Positions 55,201-64,000 of a stretch of 64,000 nucleotides of DNA are shown in pieces. Location: contig NZ_AOMO01000002.1 of assembly GCF_000338875.1 (NCBI RefSeq), positions 1 to 64,000 of the forward strand, written 5' to 3'. The stretch is from Vibrio mimicus CAIM 602. Lineage in GTDB: Bacteria; Pseudomonadota; Gammaproteobacteria; Enterobacterales; Vibrionaceae. The position numbers were made by a program, and so were the translations under genes. Within the stretch, counting starts at the first letter, position 1; each line of letters begins with the position of its first letter. The notes beneath the pieces are model-generated. The model saw nothing but the letters and a program-made list of their open reading frames with translations. It was not told the DNA's origin and did not search any database.

Positions 55201-57561
55201 TTATTTGCGTAATGCGTTGAGTTTGGCCTGAGCAAGACCAAATACGGTGTCTACTGGATAGCTGCCATCATCGGTGGCAATGCCAGCAGGTTTACCCGTG
55301 AAAATTTCAATCGCTTCGGTAACGTGGTCGATTGCCCAAATATGGAAATCACCTTTTTCAACGGCTTTAACAATATCGGCACGTAGCATCAAGTTGTGCA
55401 TGTTGGAACGTGGAATAATCACACCCTGTGTATCCTTGCGTCCTTTAATAGTACACACATCAAAGAAGCCTTCGATTTTCTCGTTCAGCCCACCTATCGG
55501 TTGCGACTCACCAAATTGGTTCATCGACCCCGTAATCGCAATATCTTGTCGATTCGGCTGCTTGGAGAACGCCGACACAATCGCACAGAACTCAGCCATG
55601 CTGGCGCTGTCTCCATCCACCCCACCGTAAGACTGTTCAAAGGTGATCGTTGTGGTTAATGGTACTCGTGCGGTACGACCAAAAACGGAACTAAGGTAAG
55701 CAGACAGGATCATCACCCCTTTGGAGTGAATACTGCCGCCTAAATCGACACTGCGCTCAATATCGATGATTTCACCATCGCCATAAGAAGTGGTTGCGGT
55801 GATCCGATTCGGCATACCAAACGCATGATCACTGGTTGCCAGCACGGACAACGCATTCACTTGGCCGATGGCCGTACCTTCGGTATGGATCAAGGTGGTG
55901 CCGTTAACAAAGGTTTCCATCATGCTCTGTTGTAGGCGGTTGACACGCAGCTCTTGGTTACGCAGCGCTTCATCCACATGACTTTGACGAATCAAGTTTG
56001 CATTGGCTTGTTTAGCCACGTAGTTGGATTCACGCAGCAAATTGGCAATGTGCGCAGAATGCAGAGAAAGTTTGGTTTGATCGCCCGTAGTGCGCGAGCT
56101 GTGTTCGATGATGCGCGCAATCGCCTTGCGGTCGCAATGCAACATATTGGCATCATGCACTATGCTGGAAATAAAACGCGCGTAATGCAGCTCTGAATCC
56201 GCATCACGTGGCATTTCATCAGAAAAATCGGCAGTCACGCGGAACAGCTCACTGAACTCGGGATCATAATGCGCAAGCAGTTCATAAGTGCGGTAATCAC
56301 CAAACAGGATAATTTTCACATCCAACGGGATCGGTTCTGGATCGAGTGAAACCGTACCCGTCAGCGTCACCTCTTTCTCCAGTGAGGTGAAACTGAGCTG
56401 GCGCGAACGCAGTGCACGCTTCAAACCATCCCACACATAAGGCTGTTCAAGCACTTTAACCGCATCCATCAACAGCACACCGCCATTGGCTTTGTGTAAA
56501 CTTCCCGGACGAATTAAAGAGAAATCGGTAAATACGGTGCCTTTGTACGTCGCCGTTTCAATATAACCAAACAGTGAGTGGTAGTTCGGGCTCTCTTCAA
56601 CCACGATCGGAAATTCATCCGCGTTGCGGCTCACCAGTACATTCACTTTGTAGCGACGCGGCAATTTTTTATCCAACGAAGCATTGGCAAGTTCACCTTG
56701 ATCGCCGCCTTCATCAAGAAAGATCTCCACATTTTCAACAATGTCTTTTTGCAGATCCGTCAAATAGGCTTTGATTTCCGAGTACTTGGAATAATCCAAT
56801 TTAAGCTGCTTGATGAAATGGGCAATCACATCCAGCGTCACTTCATCATTGAGCTTTTTGATTTTCTCGCTGTACGACTCTTCCCATTCGGTTAAGTGAC
56901 GCACCATGTTACGCAGGATAACTTCCAATTCATCAATCGTGTTGCTGAACTGTTCCTGCTCGCGCTTAGACAAAGCATCGAACGTCTCTTCGGTGTGCAT
57001 TTCCTCACCGTTGAGCGCGACAAACTGGTATTCCCCTTGCGTGGTAATGGTCAAACTCACGCCACGCTCTTTAGCGGTGCGAGTAATGTTTTCCAGCTCG
57101 CTCTCTTGCTTTTGTGCAAGCTGGTTTTTTAGCTTTTCTGCACGGCTGAAGTAGATTTCATTATCGAACGCCAACGGGATCGCCGTGACCAGCTTGGTCA
57201 TCAGTTTTTCAATGTCTTGGCGAAATTTCAGCCCAATACCACACGGTAATTTCAGTACTTTGGGCACACGCACATCATCAAAATTCGCGACGTAGCACCA
57301 GTCATACAGCTCATTACCATCGTGTTGATGGCGGCTGAGATAACGCAAAATCATGGTCCGCTTACCCAGCCCATTACGACCAATGGCGTAAATGTTGTAT
57401 CCCTTCTCTTTAATCGACATCGCAAACTCGACCGCTTTTTGCGCTCGCTCTTGCCCAACGATCTCATCAATCGGTGCTAGCTCTTTGGTTGACTTGCACT
57501 CTAGCTTTTCCAGTTTTGCGACTTGGTAGAGCTGCTCAAAACTCAGATGCTGAATCGCCAT
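55201..57561 (-). CDS. Lon-like ATP-dependent protease (LonB/YcbZ type)
   Basis: A 786-residue AAA+ protease. Walker A is GRNGLGKRT near residue 62. A helical insert (about 130-300) follows, then the second ATPase part (GGVLLMDAVKVLEQ is Walker B). The C-terminal Lon protease domain has a Ser in GDSASMAEF and a Lys in GGLNEKIEGFFD. There is no membrane anchor. Compared with LonA it lacks the N-terminal substrate domain. Targets are unknown. The palindrome at 55153 follows the gene. Confidence 0.9.
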   Translation of the reverse strand: MAIQHLSFEQLYQVAKLEKLECKSTKELAPIDEIVGQERAQKAVEFAMSIKEKGYNIYAIGRNGLGKRTMILRYLSRHQHDGNELYDWCYVANFDDVRVPKVLKLPCGIGLKFRQDIEKLMTKLVTAIPLAFDNEIYFSRAEKLKNQLAQKQESELENITRTAKERGVSLTITTQGEYQFVALNGEEMHTEETFDALSKREQEQFSNTIDELEVILRNMVRHLTEWEESYSEKIKKLNDEVTLDVIAHFIKQLKLDYSKYSEIKAYLTDLQKDIVENVEIFLDEGGDQGELANASLDKKLPRRYKVNVLVSRNADEFPIVVEESPNYHSLFGYIETATYKGTVFTDFSLIRPGSLHKANGGVLLMDAVKVLEQPYVWDGLKRALRSRQLSFTSLEKEVTLTGTVSLDPEPIPLDVKIILFGDYRTYELLAHYDPEFSELFRVTADFSDEMPRDADSELHYARFISSIVHDANMLHCDRKAIARIIEHSSRTTGDQTKLSLHSAHIANLLRESNYVAKQANANLIRQSHVDEALRNQELRVNRLQQSMMETFVNGTTLIHTEGTAIGQVNALSVLATSDHAFGMPNRITATTSYGDGEIIDIERSVDLGGSIHSKGVMILSAYLSSVFGRTARVPLTTTITFEQSYGGVDGDSASMAEFCAIVSAFSKQPNRQDIAITGSMNQFGESQPIGGLNEKIEGFFDVCTIKGRKDTQGVIIPRSNMHNLMLRADIVKAVEKGDFHIWAIDHVTEAIEIFTGKPAGIATDDGSYPVDTVFGLAQAKLNALRK

Positions 57562-57763
57562 GGCTCCACTCCTTCCTTCGAGGTTCTTTATTCATATGTA
57601 GCTCAAGTGTAGAGATAAATCATTGTCTTTTTAGTGACTTATTCCCAATTCAAGATTAAGCGTACAAATAATAGACAAAACTCACCAAACACAAAATGGT
57701 AATTATTTGCATTTGATAATTAATTGCATTTAAATAACGCTTTCTTGGCGGGGAGAATGAGTC

Positions 57764-58258
57764 ATGGATTTACAGCAGTGTTGGAATGGTTTTTTGCAGG
57801 CAGAGCAGTTACTCAAACAAGGTCACTGGTCGCAAGCGCATTACTTGCTGGAAGATGTGCTGCACTTTATGCCACAGCATATTCAAAGTGCCGCGCATGA
57901 TGAGCAAACCAAGCCTTGCCAGATGGCATGCATGGTCACCGGGTTGCGTGATGCAGCCATTGCACAGGCGGAAATTTTCAACAAGACGGGGCAATACCAA
58001 CGCGCGTTTGATGTGCTCAATCAAGCTTATGCCTTGTTGCAATTTCTCTCGATTGAAGAAATTGACCTGATGCGCCGCCTCAATCCGACTCTGTGCCAAA
58101 TCAGCGAGCATCTGCTACAGCACCTTAACGCCTTTTGTTACGCACAACGTAGCGCCGAATGGCAACTGGAATACCAACAGGTTGAGAAAGCGCATTTCTA
58201 CTTTAACCAGTTAAGAAGTGCTTTATCCCTATCTCCTGCCTCCCCCGTGATTAATTGA
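57764..58258 (+). CDS. TPR-like protein of unknown function (164 aa)
   Basis: An all-helical protein (QLLKQGHWSQAHYLLEDVLH; FNKTGQYQRAFDVLNQAYAL) that looks like two or three degenerate TPR repeats. It has no signal peptide. GGGGAG precedes the ATG. The ABC ATPase gene begins 13 bases after its stop, so they are probably co-transcribed. Confidence 0.72.
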   Translation: MDLQQCWNGFLQAEQLLKQGHWSQAHYLLEDVLHFMPQHIQSAAHDEQTKPCQMACMVTGLRDAAIAQAEIFNKTGQYQRAFDVLNQAYALLQFLSIEEIDLMRRLNPTLCQISEHLLQHLNAFCYAQRSAEWQLEYQQVEKAHFYFNQLRSALSLSPASPVIN

Positions 58259-58271
58259 ATAAGGAAGTACA

Positions 58272-59891
58272 ATGTCACCTACCCCACTTTTGCAAGTGCG
58301 TAACCTGAGCGTCAGTTTCAGTACCAATGATGGTCAAATCGATGCGGTTAAAAACGTGAGCTTTGAGATTCGACCAGGAGAAACACTGGCGATTGTTGGC
58401 GAATCCGGCAGTGGTAAATCGGTTTCGACCAACGCGTTAATGCAACTGCTGCCTAAAAATGCGCTGATCCACCCTGAATCGAGCATCGTTTTTGAAGGCG
58501 CAGAATTGCTGAATAAAACCGAAACGCAGATGCGCCGGATCCGTGGCGATCGCATTGGCATGATCTTCCAAGAGCCGATGACCTCACTCAACCCTTATAT
58601 GCGCGTGGGCATTCAAGTGGCCGAAGCCATATTGTGCCACCGCAGCGTCAGCCAAAAGCACGCCAAACAGCGGGTGTTAGAACTGTTTCAATTAGTTCAC
58701 TTACCTGAGCCAGAACAGGCTTACCAAAAATTCCCGCACGAATTCTCTGGCGGTCAGCTACAACGCATCATGATTGCGATGGCACTGATCAATGAGCCTG
58801 ATATTTTGATCGCGGACGAACCAACAACAGCGCTTGACGTTACCGTACAAGCAGAAGTGCTGAAACTGATTAAAGAGATCCAAACCAAAATGGGCATGGC
58901 GATCTTATTCATCACGCACGATTTGGGCGTTGTGAGGTTTGTTGCCGACCGTGTGCTTGTGATGTGCAAAGGCAATGTGGTGGAGCAAGGCTCAACCGAG
59001 CAACTGTTTCAGCAACCTGAACATGACTATACCCGTATGCTGATTAACTCGATTCCGAAAGGCAGTAAAGATCCGGTTGATGCCAATGCGCCACCCTTAC
59101 TTAAAGCAGAAGACATTCGCGTGAAGTTTTTGGTGAAACCGCATTTTATCAGCCGCCGTAGCCAATATTTTGAAGCGGTAAAAGGCATTTCGCTGGAACT
59201 TAAGCAGGGCGAAACGCTAGGCATAGTCGGTGAGTCGGGCAGTGGGAAATCCACCTTAGGCCGCGCCTTGATTGGCTTGCTGCCTTCAACGGGTCACATT
59301 GCCTTCAAAGGGCAAGATTTTCGCGCTTTGAGCGAAAAACAGCGTTTGGCACTGAAGAAAGACATTCAGATGGTGTTCCAAGACCCCTACGGCTCCCTTT
59401 CTCCGCGCATGACCATAGGTGAAATCATTACGGAAGGGCTGCTGGTGCACCAACCACACATCAGCAAACTTGAGCGCATGCAAAGAGCAAGGCGTGCGCT
59501 AGAAGAAGTGCGTTTAGATCCTAACTCAATTAACCGCTACCCACATGAGTTTTCCGGTGGTCAGCGCCAGCGGATTGCGATTGCACGAGCGTTGATCCTC
59601 GAACCGTCTTTCATTTTGCTGGATGAACCCACGTCGGCACTGGATCGCTCCGTTCAACTCACTGTGATTGAACTGCTTAAAGAGATTCAAAAACGACGCA
59701 ATATCGGCTTTTTGTTCATCAGCCATGATCTTGCGGTAGTGAAAGCCTTATCGGATCGCGTGTTAGTGATGCAAAAAGGCCAAGTCATGGAACAAGGCAG
59801 CGCCGAGTCCATCTTCCATAACCCACAGCATGACTACACTAAAAAGCTCATTGCTGCGTCGTTCGACATTCTGGAAGAAAATGCAGCTTGA
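58272..59891 (+). CDS. Dual-ATPase peptide-type ABC protein (YejF/DppDF-like)
   Basis: A 539-residue protein with two complete cassettes of the oligopeptide/nickel importer type. Cassette 1 has GESGSGKS, FSGGQLQR and DEPTTALD; cassette 2 has GESGSGKST, FSGGQRQR and DEPTSALD. Each is followed by an oligopeptide-type C-terminal tail. It resembles YejF, but no permease or binding protein gene lies beside it. It must either serve permeases encoded elsewhere or act differently. AAGGAAG precedes the ATG; a terminator follows. Confidence 0.87.
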   Translation: MSPTPLLQVRNLSVSFSTNDGQIDAVKNVSFEIRPGETLAIVGESGSGKSVSTNALMQLLPKNALIHPESSIVFEGAELLNKTETQMRRIRGDRIGMIFQEPMTSLNPYMRVGIQVAEAILCHRSVSQKHAKQRVLELFQLVHLPEPEQAYQKFPHEFSGGQLQRIMIAMALINEPDILIADEPTTALDVTVQAEVLKLIKEIQTKMGMAILFITHDLGVVRFVADRVLVMCKGNVVEQGSTEQLFQQPEHDYTRMLINSIPKGSKDPVDANAPPLLKAEDIRVKFLVKPHFISRRSQYFEAVKGISLELKQGETLGIVGESGSGKSTLGRALIGLLPSTGHIAFKGQDFRALSEKQRLALKKDIQMVFQDPYGSLSPRMTIGEIITEGLLVHQPHISKLERMQRARRALEEVRLDPNSINRYPHEFSGGQRQRIAIARALILEPSFILLDEPTSALDRSVQLTVIELLKEIQKRRNIGFLFISHDLAVVKALSDRVLVMQKGQVMEQGSAESIFHNPQHDYTKKLIAASFDILEENAA

Positions 59892-60009
59892 TTCATATTA
59901 AGTTCACGAATGCGGTCTATACTTAATTCACAGTGAATGAGGTTTAACCCGCATTCCACTCATTTCACCATGGCATAGCTGCCTTTTCGGTTTGGCCGCC
60001 GACAACAAA

Positions 60010-60037
60010 AACTCGCTCAGGTTGAGCGAGTTTTTTT
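60010..60037 (+). terminator. Terminator
   Basis: AACTCGCTCA pairs with TGAGCGAGTT (60010-60032), followed by T residues, 120 bases after the dual ATPase gene. Confidence 0.88.
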
Positions 60038-60086
60038 ATCTCTGACTTCTTCTATCCCTGTCTTCAATCCTTCTCTGCAAAAGAGA

Positions 60087-60986
60087 TCAGAAATAGTGAG
60101 AAATGGTCAGATAGCGAGTGCGGATATGCTCGATCAACAAACGCACTTTATTGAGCGGTTGGCGCGTAAAAGGATAAACCGCGTAGATCCCGAGTTTTTT
60201 GCCGACCTGTTCAGGGAAAACATCCACCAACTCTCCATTACGAAAATCGTGATACACCAAACAGCGCGGTACATAAGCAATGCCGTGCCCGCCAAGCGCG
60301 GCTTTGCGCAATGCGGTAGCATTATCGGTCGAAAAGGTGCCGGACACTTTGACTATGTAATTGCCTTTTGCCCCTTTGAATTCCCAATCGGTCGCACCCG
60401 TGGTTTGATAGGCATATTGCAAGCAATTGTGCTTCACCAAATCTTCCGGCTTCAGCGGCTTACCATTGCGGGCAATATAAGCTGGGGATGCACACACCAC
60501 CCATTGCGAGTCCAAAATATGCCGGGCAATTAAGCTCGAATCTTCTAAGTAACCGGTGCGGATCACCAAATCGTAGCCGCCTTCAACGAGATCCACAAAG
60601 CGATTATCGAGCGACATATCCACCGTCAGCCCCGGATGTAGGTTACAAAACTCGGCGACCGCATCGGCCAAAATCAAGTCGCCCGAGATGGTTGGCACCG
60701 ACATTTTGATGTGGCCGCTGACGTTTTCACCAAATCCCACGACTGCATCCAGCGCCTCCTGAGTGGCTTGCTTCACATTTTTGGCACCGTGTAGTAACGC
60801 CTTGCCCGCCTCAGTCAAGGTCAATTTACGCGTTGTTCGATATAATAGCTGCACGCCAAGCTCTTCTTCCAATCGCGCCAATCTTTTGCTAACCACCGAA
60901 TTCGTAAGGCCATTTTGCTCAGCCACCTTGCTAAAACTACCCAGTTCTATCACTTGATAAAACAAAATTAAGTCATCGGCACGCAT
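60087..60986 (-). CDS. LysR-family regulator
   Basis: A 299-residue LysR protein of the CrgA/DmlR subgroup (GSFSKVAEQNGLTNSVVSKR, LARLEEELGVQLLYRTTRKL, FSTDNATALRKAALGGHGIA). It is divergent from lldP with 205 bases between, so it is a candidate regulator of the L-lactate genes, replacing the LldR found in E. coli (inference). Confidence 0.88.
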   Translation of the reverse strand: MRADDLILFYQVIELGSFSKVAEQNGLTNSVVSKRLARLEEELGVQLLYRTTRKLTLTEAGKALLHGAKNVKQATQEALDAVVGFGENVSGHIKMSVPTISGDLILADAVAEFCNLHPGLTVDMSLDNRFVDLVEGGYDLVIRTGYLEDSSLIARHILDSQWVVCASPAYIARNGKPLKPEDLVKHNCLQYAYQTTGATDWEFKGAKGNYIVKVSGTFSTDNATALRKAALGGHGIAYVPRCLVYHDFRNGELVDVFPEQVGKKLGIYAVYPFTRQPLNKVRLLIEHIRTRYLTISHYF

Positions 60987-61191
60987 GTTATTTTATCATT
61001 TTTGGAAATAATGAATTTCATTATTTCCCTATATCCCCAAAAAATAAAGCAGTAAATTCACGCCAGCTTAACAACAGCATCACAACTATAAAAAATCAAC
61101 AACTGAACTCTTACTTGTTAACCGTGCCCTACATTCTGTGCGTGTTAGCTCATCCAAATTGATGGAGAGTTCAAGGACGAGGAAGTACTCC

Positions 61192-62886
61192 ATGAATGAA
61201 ACATTGCTCGCACTGGTGGCCTTTTCACCCATAGTGGTGGCCGCCATACTACTGGTTGGCCTCAACTGGCCTGCCAAAAAAGCCATGCCCGTGGCTTTCG
61301 CCCTCACCGTTGTCATTGCCTTGATGTTTTGGGATATGTCGGCCAACCGCGTGATCGCCTCCGTATTACAAGGTTTGGGTATCACGGTTTCCGTATTGTG
61401 GATTGTGTTTGGTGCGATTTTCCTGCTCAACACGCTCAAATACACTGGCGCGATTACCACGATTCGTAATGGTTTTACCAACATTTCACCGGATCGCCGA
61501 GTGCAAGCCATCATCATCGCTTGGTGTTTTGGCTCTTTTATTGAAGGGGCTTCCGGCTTCGGAACGCCGGCGGCGATTGCGGCACCACTGCTGGTTGCGA
61601 TTGGTTTCCCTGCCCTTGCTGCCGTGTTAATGGGCATGATGATCCAATCGACTCCCGTTTCATTTGGCGCAGTTGGTACGCCGATCATTGTTGGCATCAA
61701 CAAAGGTCTGGACACCCACAACATCACAGAAGCACTGATGGCTAACGGCTCAAACTGGGATGTTTATCTACAGCAAATCACCACCAGTGTGGCGCTGATC
61801 CATGCTTCAGTCGGTACGCTCATGCCAGTATTGATGGCGATGATGTTGACTCGTTTCTTCGGTAAAAACCGCAGTTGGACGGAAGGTTTGGACATTCTGC
61901 CTTTCGCGATTTTTGCAGGTTTGTCTTTCACTATTCCTTACGCGCTGACTGGCGTATTCCTCGGCCCTGAGTTTCCCTCACTGATGGGAGGTCTCGTTGG
62001 CCTTGCGATTGTGGTGACGGCGGCGAAAAAAGGCTTTTTGGTACCCAAAACCAAATGGGATTTTCGTCCTGAAAACGAATGGCCTGCGGAGTGGTTAGGC
62101 TCGCTGAAAATGGATCTGGATGAAGTCAAAGCCAAGCCTATGAGCCTTGCTCTCGCGTGGGCACCCTATGTATTGCTGGCAGTGATTCTCGTCGCTAGCC
62201 GTGTCAGCCCAGATTTCAAAGCTCTGCTTCTGAGCGTGAAAGTCGCGTTTAGCAATATTCTGGGTGAGACTGGCATCAGCGCCTCAATTGAGCCGCTTTA
62301 TCTACCCGGTGGCATTCTGGTTTTCGTGGCCCTGATTGCAGTACTTACTCAAACACGCAGCTTAGCGCCGATGGGCAAAGCGTTTGGTGAATCCACCAAA
62401 ACCTTGATTGGCGCAGGCTTTGTACTGGTGTTTACCATTCCAATGGTGCGGATTTTCATCAACTCTGGGGTTAACGGCGCAGATTTAGCCAGTATGCCAG
62501 TGACTACCGCCAACTTTGCTGCGGGCTTAGTAGGCGAAGCCTTCCCAATGCTGAGTGCGACCGTCGGTGCACTGGGCGCTTTCATTGCCGGTTCTAACAC
62601 CGTTTCCAACATGATGTTCAGCCAATTCCAATTTGAAGTGGCACAAACGCTGACCATCTCTAGCGTGGTGATCATCGCTCTGCAAGCCGTGGGGGCTGCC
62701 GCCGGTAACATGATTGCCATCCACAACGTGGTAGCAGCATCAGCGACGGTTGGCCTGCTGGGTCGTGAAGGTGCGACGCTGCGCAAAACCGTTTTGCCAA
62801 CCCTCTACTATCTTGTTTTGACAGGCATCATCGGAATGACCGTGATTTACGGTTTCAACATGACTGATGTCCTAACGACCCGCTAA
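61192..62886 (+). CDS. lldP: L-lactate permease LldP
   Basis: A 564-residue inner-membrane permease of the LctP family, with about 13 or more hydrophobic segments. Typical motifs are [20 protein letters not shown] and [18 protein letters not shown]. It imports L-lactate with protons. GAGGA before the ATG at 61192 fixes the start. lldD follows after 124 bases. Confidence 0.94.
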   Translation: MNETLLALVAFSPIVVAAILLVGLNWPAKKAMPVAFALTVVIALMFWDMSANRVIASVLQGLGITVSVLWIVFGAIFLLNTLKYTGAITTIRNGFTNISPDRRVQAIIIAWCFGSFIEGASGFGTPAAIAAPLLVAIGFPALAAVLMGMMIQSTPVSFGAVGTPIIVGINKGLDTHNITEALMANGSNWDVYLQQITTSVALIHASVGTLMPVLMAMMLTRFFGKNRSWTEGLDILPFAIFAGLSFTIPYALTGVFLGPEFPSLMGGLVGLAIVVTAAKKGFLVPKTKWDFRPENEWPAEWLGSLKMDLDEVKAKPMSLALAWAPYVLLAVILVASRVSPDFKALLLSVKVAFSNILGETGISASIEPLYLPGGILVFVALIAVLTQTRSLAPMGKAFGESTKTLIGAGFVLVFTIPMVRIFINSGVNGADLASMPVTTANFAAGLVGEAFPMLSATVGALGAFIAGSNTVSNMMFSQFQFEVAQTLTISSVVIIALQAVGAAAGNMIAIHNVVAASATVGLLGREGATLRKTVLPTLYYLVLTGIIGMTVIYGFNMTDVLTTR

Positions 62887-63010
62887 ACCTTTTTAATCAA
62901 TACCGAGAGCGAGCATCTCGCTCTCATCGCTCAAGCTCACCCTTGTACCTCACGTATGAGCTTAAGCAAAAAGAAACATTCACAGAATAGGCCCAGAATA
63001 GGATTGCATT

Positions 63011-64000
63011 ATGATCATTTCAGCTTCGACCGATTACCGCGCTGCAGCCAAAGCCAAACTCCCGCCATTTTTGTTCCACTATATTGATGGCGGCTCGTAT
63101 GGCGAACACACGCTCAGACGCAACACCGATGATCTGGCCGACATTGCACTGCGCCAACGTGTACTGAGTGATATGTCTGAGCTGAGTTTAGAGACCGAAC
63201 TGTTTGGCGAAAAAATGGCACTGCCGATCGCCCTCTCTCCTGTGGGCTTAACCGGCATGTACGCCCGCCGTGGCGAAGTGCAAGCCGCGCAAGCCGCAGA
63301 AGCGAAAGGTATTCCTTTTACCCTTTCCACGGTTTCGGTCTGCCCTATTGAAGAAGTGGCGCCTTCGATTCATCGTCCAATCTGGTTCCAGCTTTACGTT
63401 TTAAAAGATCGCGGCTTTATGAAAAACGTGTTGGAACGTGCCAAAGCTGCAGGCGTGAAAAACCTGGTGTTCACCGTGGATATGCCGGTACCGGGTGCAC
63501 GTTATCGCGATATGCATTCTGGCATGAGCGGCCCTAACGCTGCGATGCGCCGTGTATTGCAAGCCATGACACACCCAAGTTGGGCTTGGGATGTGGGCTT
63601 GCTTGGTAAGCCGCACGACTTGGGCAACATCTCCAAATACCGCGGTTCACCGACCAAACTGGAAGACTACATCGGCTGGCTGGGCGCGAACTTTGATCCT
63701 TCCATTTCATGGAAAGACTTGGAGTGGATCCGTGATTTCTGGGACGGCCCAATGATCATCAAGGGCATTTTGGATACCGAAGATGCAAAAGACGCGGTGC
63801 GTTTTGGCGCAGACGGCATTGTGGTGTCAAACCACGGGGGCCGCCAGTTAGATGGCGTGCTTTCTACCGTGCAAGCACTGCCCGCGATTGCCGATGCGGT
63901 GAAAGGCGACCTGAAAATTCTGGTTGATTCGGGTATCCGCACGGGTCTAGACGTGGTACGCATGCTGGCACTCGGCGCAGATTGCACCATGCTCGGCCGC
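63011..64000 (+). CDS. lldD: L-lactate dehydrogenase LldD (cut by window end)
   Basis: The first 330 codons of an FMN-dependent alpha-hydroxyacid dehydrogenase ([37 protein letters not shown]). The catalytic His is in [12 protein letters not shown]. The FMN-binding [13 protein letters not shown] is close to the edge. It oxidises L-lactate to pyruvate at the membrane and passes electrons to quinone. The C-terminal 50-65 residues are outside. Operon with lldP. Confidence 0.94.
   Translation, partial: MIISASTDYRAAAKAKLPPFLFHYIDGGSYGEHTLRRNTDDLADIALRQRVLSDMSELSLETELFGEKMALPIALSPVGLTGMYARRGEVQAAQAAEAKGIPFTLSTVSVCPIEEVAPSIHRPIWFQLYVLKDRGFMKNVLERAKAAGVKNLVFTVDMPVPGARYRDMHSGMSGPNAAMRRVLQAMTHPSWAWDVGLLGKPHDLGNISKYRGSPTKLEDYIGWLGANFDPSISWKDLEWIRDFWDGPMIIKGILDTEDAKDAVRFGADGIVVSNHGGRQLDGVLSTVQALPAIADAVKGDLKILVDSGIRTGLDVVRMLALGADCTMLGR

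Noticed and set aside
61086..61727. A 213-residue minus-strand frame within lldP
   Set aside because: Antisense shadow of the permease; no independent coding features.
1..64000. CRISPR arrays, superintegron attC repeats, rRNA or tRNA genes
   Set aside because: No regularly spaced repeats, no attC-like arrays and no recognisable tRNA or rRNA sequence were seen.

Overview
The gene content and order identify this window as chromosome II of Vibrio cholerae or a very close relative. The recognisable markers are pyrC, cspV, malEFG/malK, speG, vpsT with its WLTR c-di-GMP motif, cheV, a diguanylate cyclase with an AGDEF active site, a LonB-type protease, and lldP-lldD. Names of the form VCAnnnn in the evidence are recalled from the reference strain and were not looked up.

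Layout. 1-272: end of an IS50/Tn5-type insertion sequence. 312-7824: MOSC/ferredoxin-reductase fusion, pyrC, membrane AraC regulator, broken DUF805 gene plus secreted protein, rlmC, yedI. 8000-11003: a leader RNA with two tandem terminator-like hairpins in front of an ABC-F ATPase and an MFS exporter. 11052-15081: HD-GYP phosphodiesterase, cspV, two small unknown genes, a stefin (cystatin)-like protein, M14 peptidase-like protein. 15073-23101: AraC/EamA divergent pair, PAS-GGDEF cyclase, glpR, broken thioesterase, periplasmic 5'-nucleotidase, zinc-ribbon protein, broken small gene. 23242-28950: maltose uptake (malEFG divergent from malK), with a 3'UTR sRNA (MicX) after malG. 29138-31949: speG-rof, 2OG oxygenase, YbjQ protein, vpsT. 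32456-36390: DUF1254/DUF1214 protein with divergent LysR, phospholipase C-like protein and lipoprotein. 36488-43589: parvulin, cheV, MarR, diguanylate cyclase, DUF3612 regulator, a candidate unlisted sRNA, CHASE-GGDEF cyclase. 43819-54933: alkB, DUF3541, broken DMT transporter, LysR, broken AGDEF cyclase, pirin, ppnP, MFS, chemoreceptor. 55201-64000: Lon-like protease, TPR-like protein, dual-ATPase ABC protein, LysR, lldP, lldD (cut by the window edge).

How the genes work together. Four GGDEF genes (one broken), one HD-GYP gene and the c-di-GMP-responsive regulator VpsT make this a c-di-GMP and biofilm-rich segment. Carbon-source modules (maltose, L-lactate, glycerol regulator) are interspersed. 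MicX at the end of malG would link the maltose locus to Hfq-dependent regulation of chitin-uptake genes elsewhere.

Quality remark. Five genes (4670, 19011, 22851, 45788, 47888) are interrupted by one-base gains or losses in short homopolymers, with good homologous-looking protein continuing in the next frame. This is either real decay or consensus error, and should be settled with reads before any of them is called a pseudogene.

Most promising new signals: the attenuator-like leader before the ABC-F/MFS operon, the candidate sRNA at 41951-42129 with two TTGC-N5-GCAA dyads upstream of its promoter, and the stefin-like gene.
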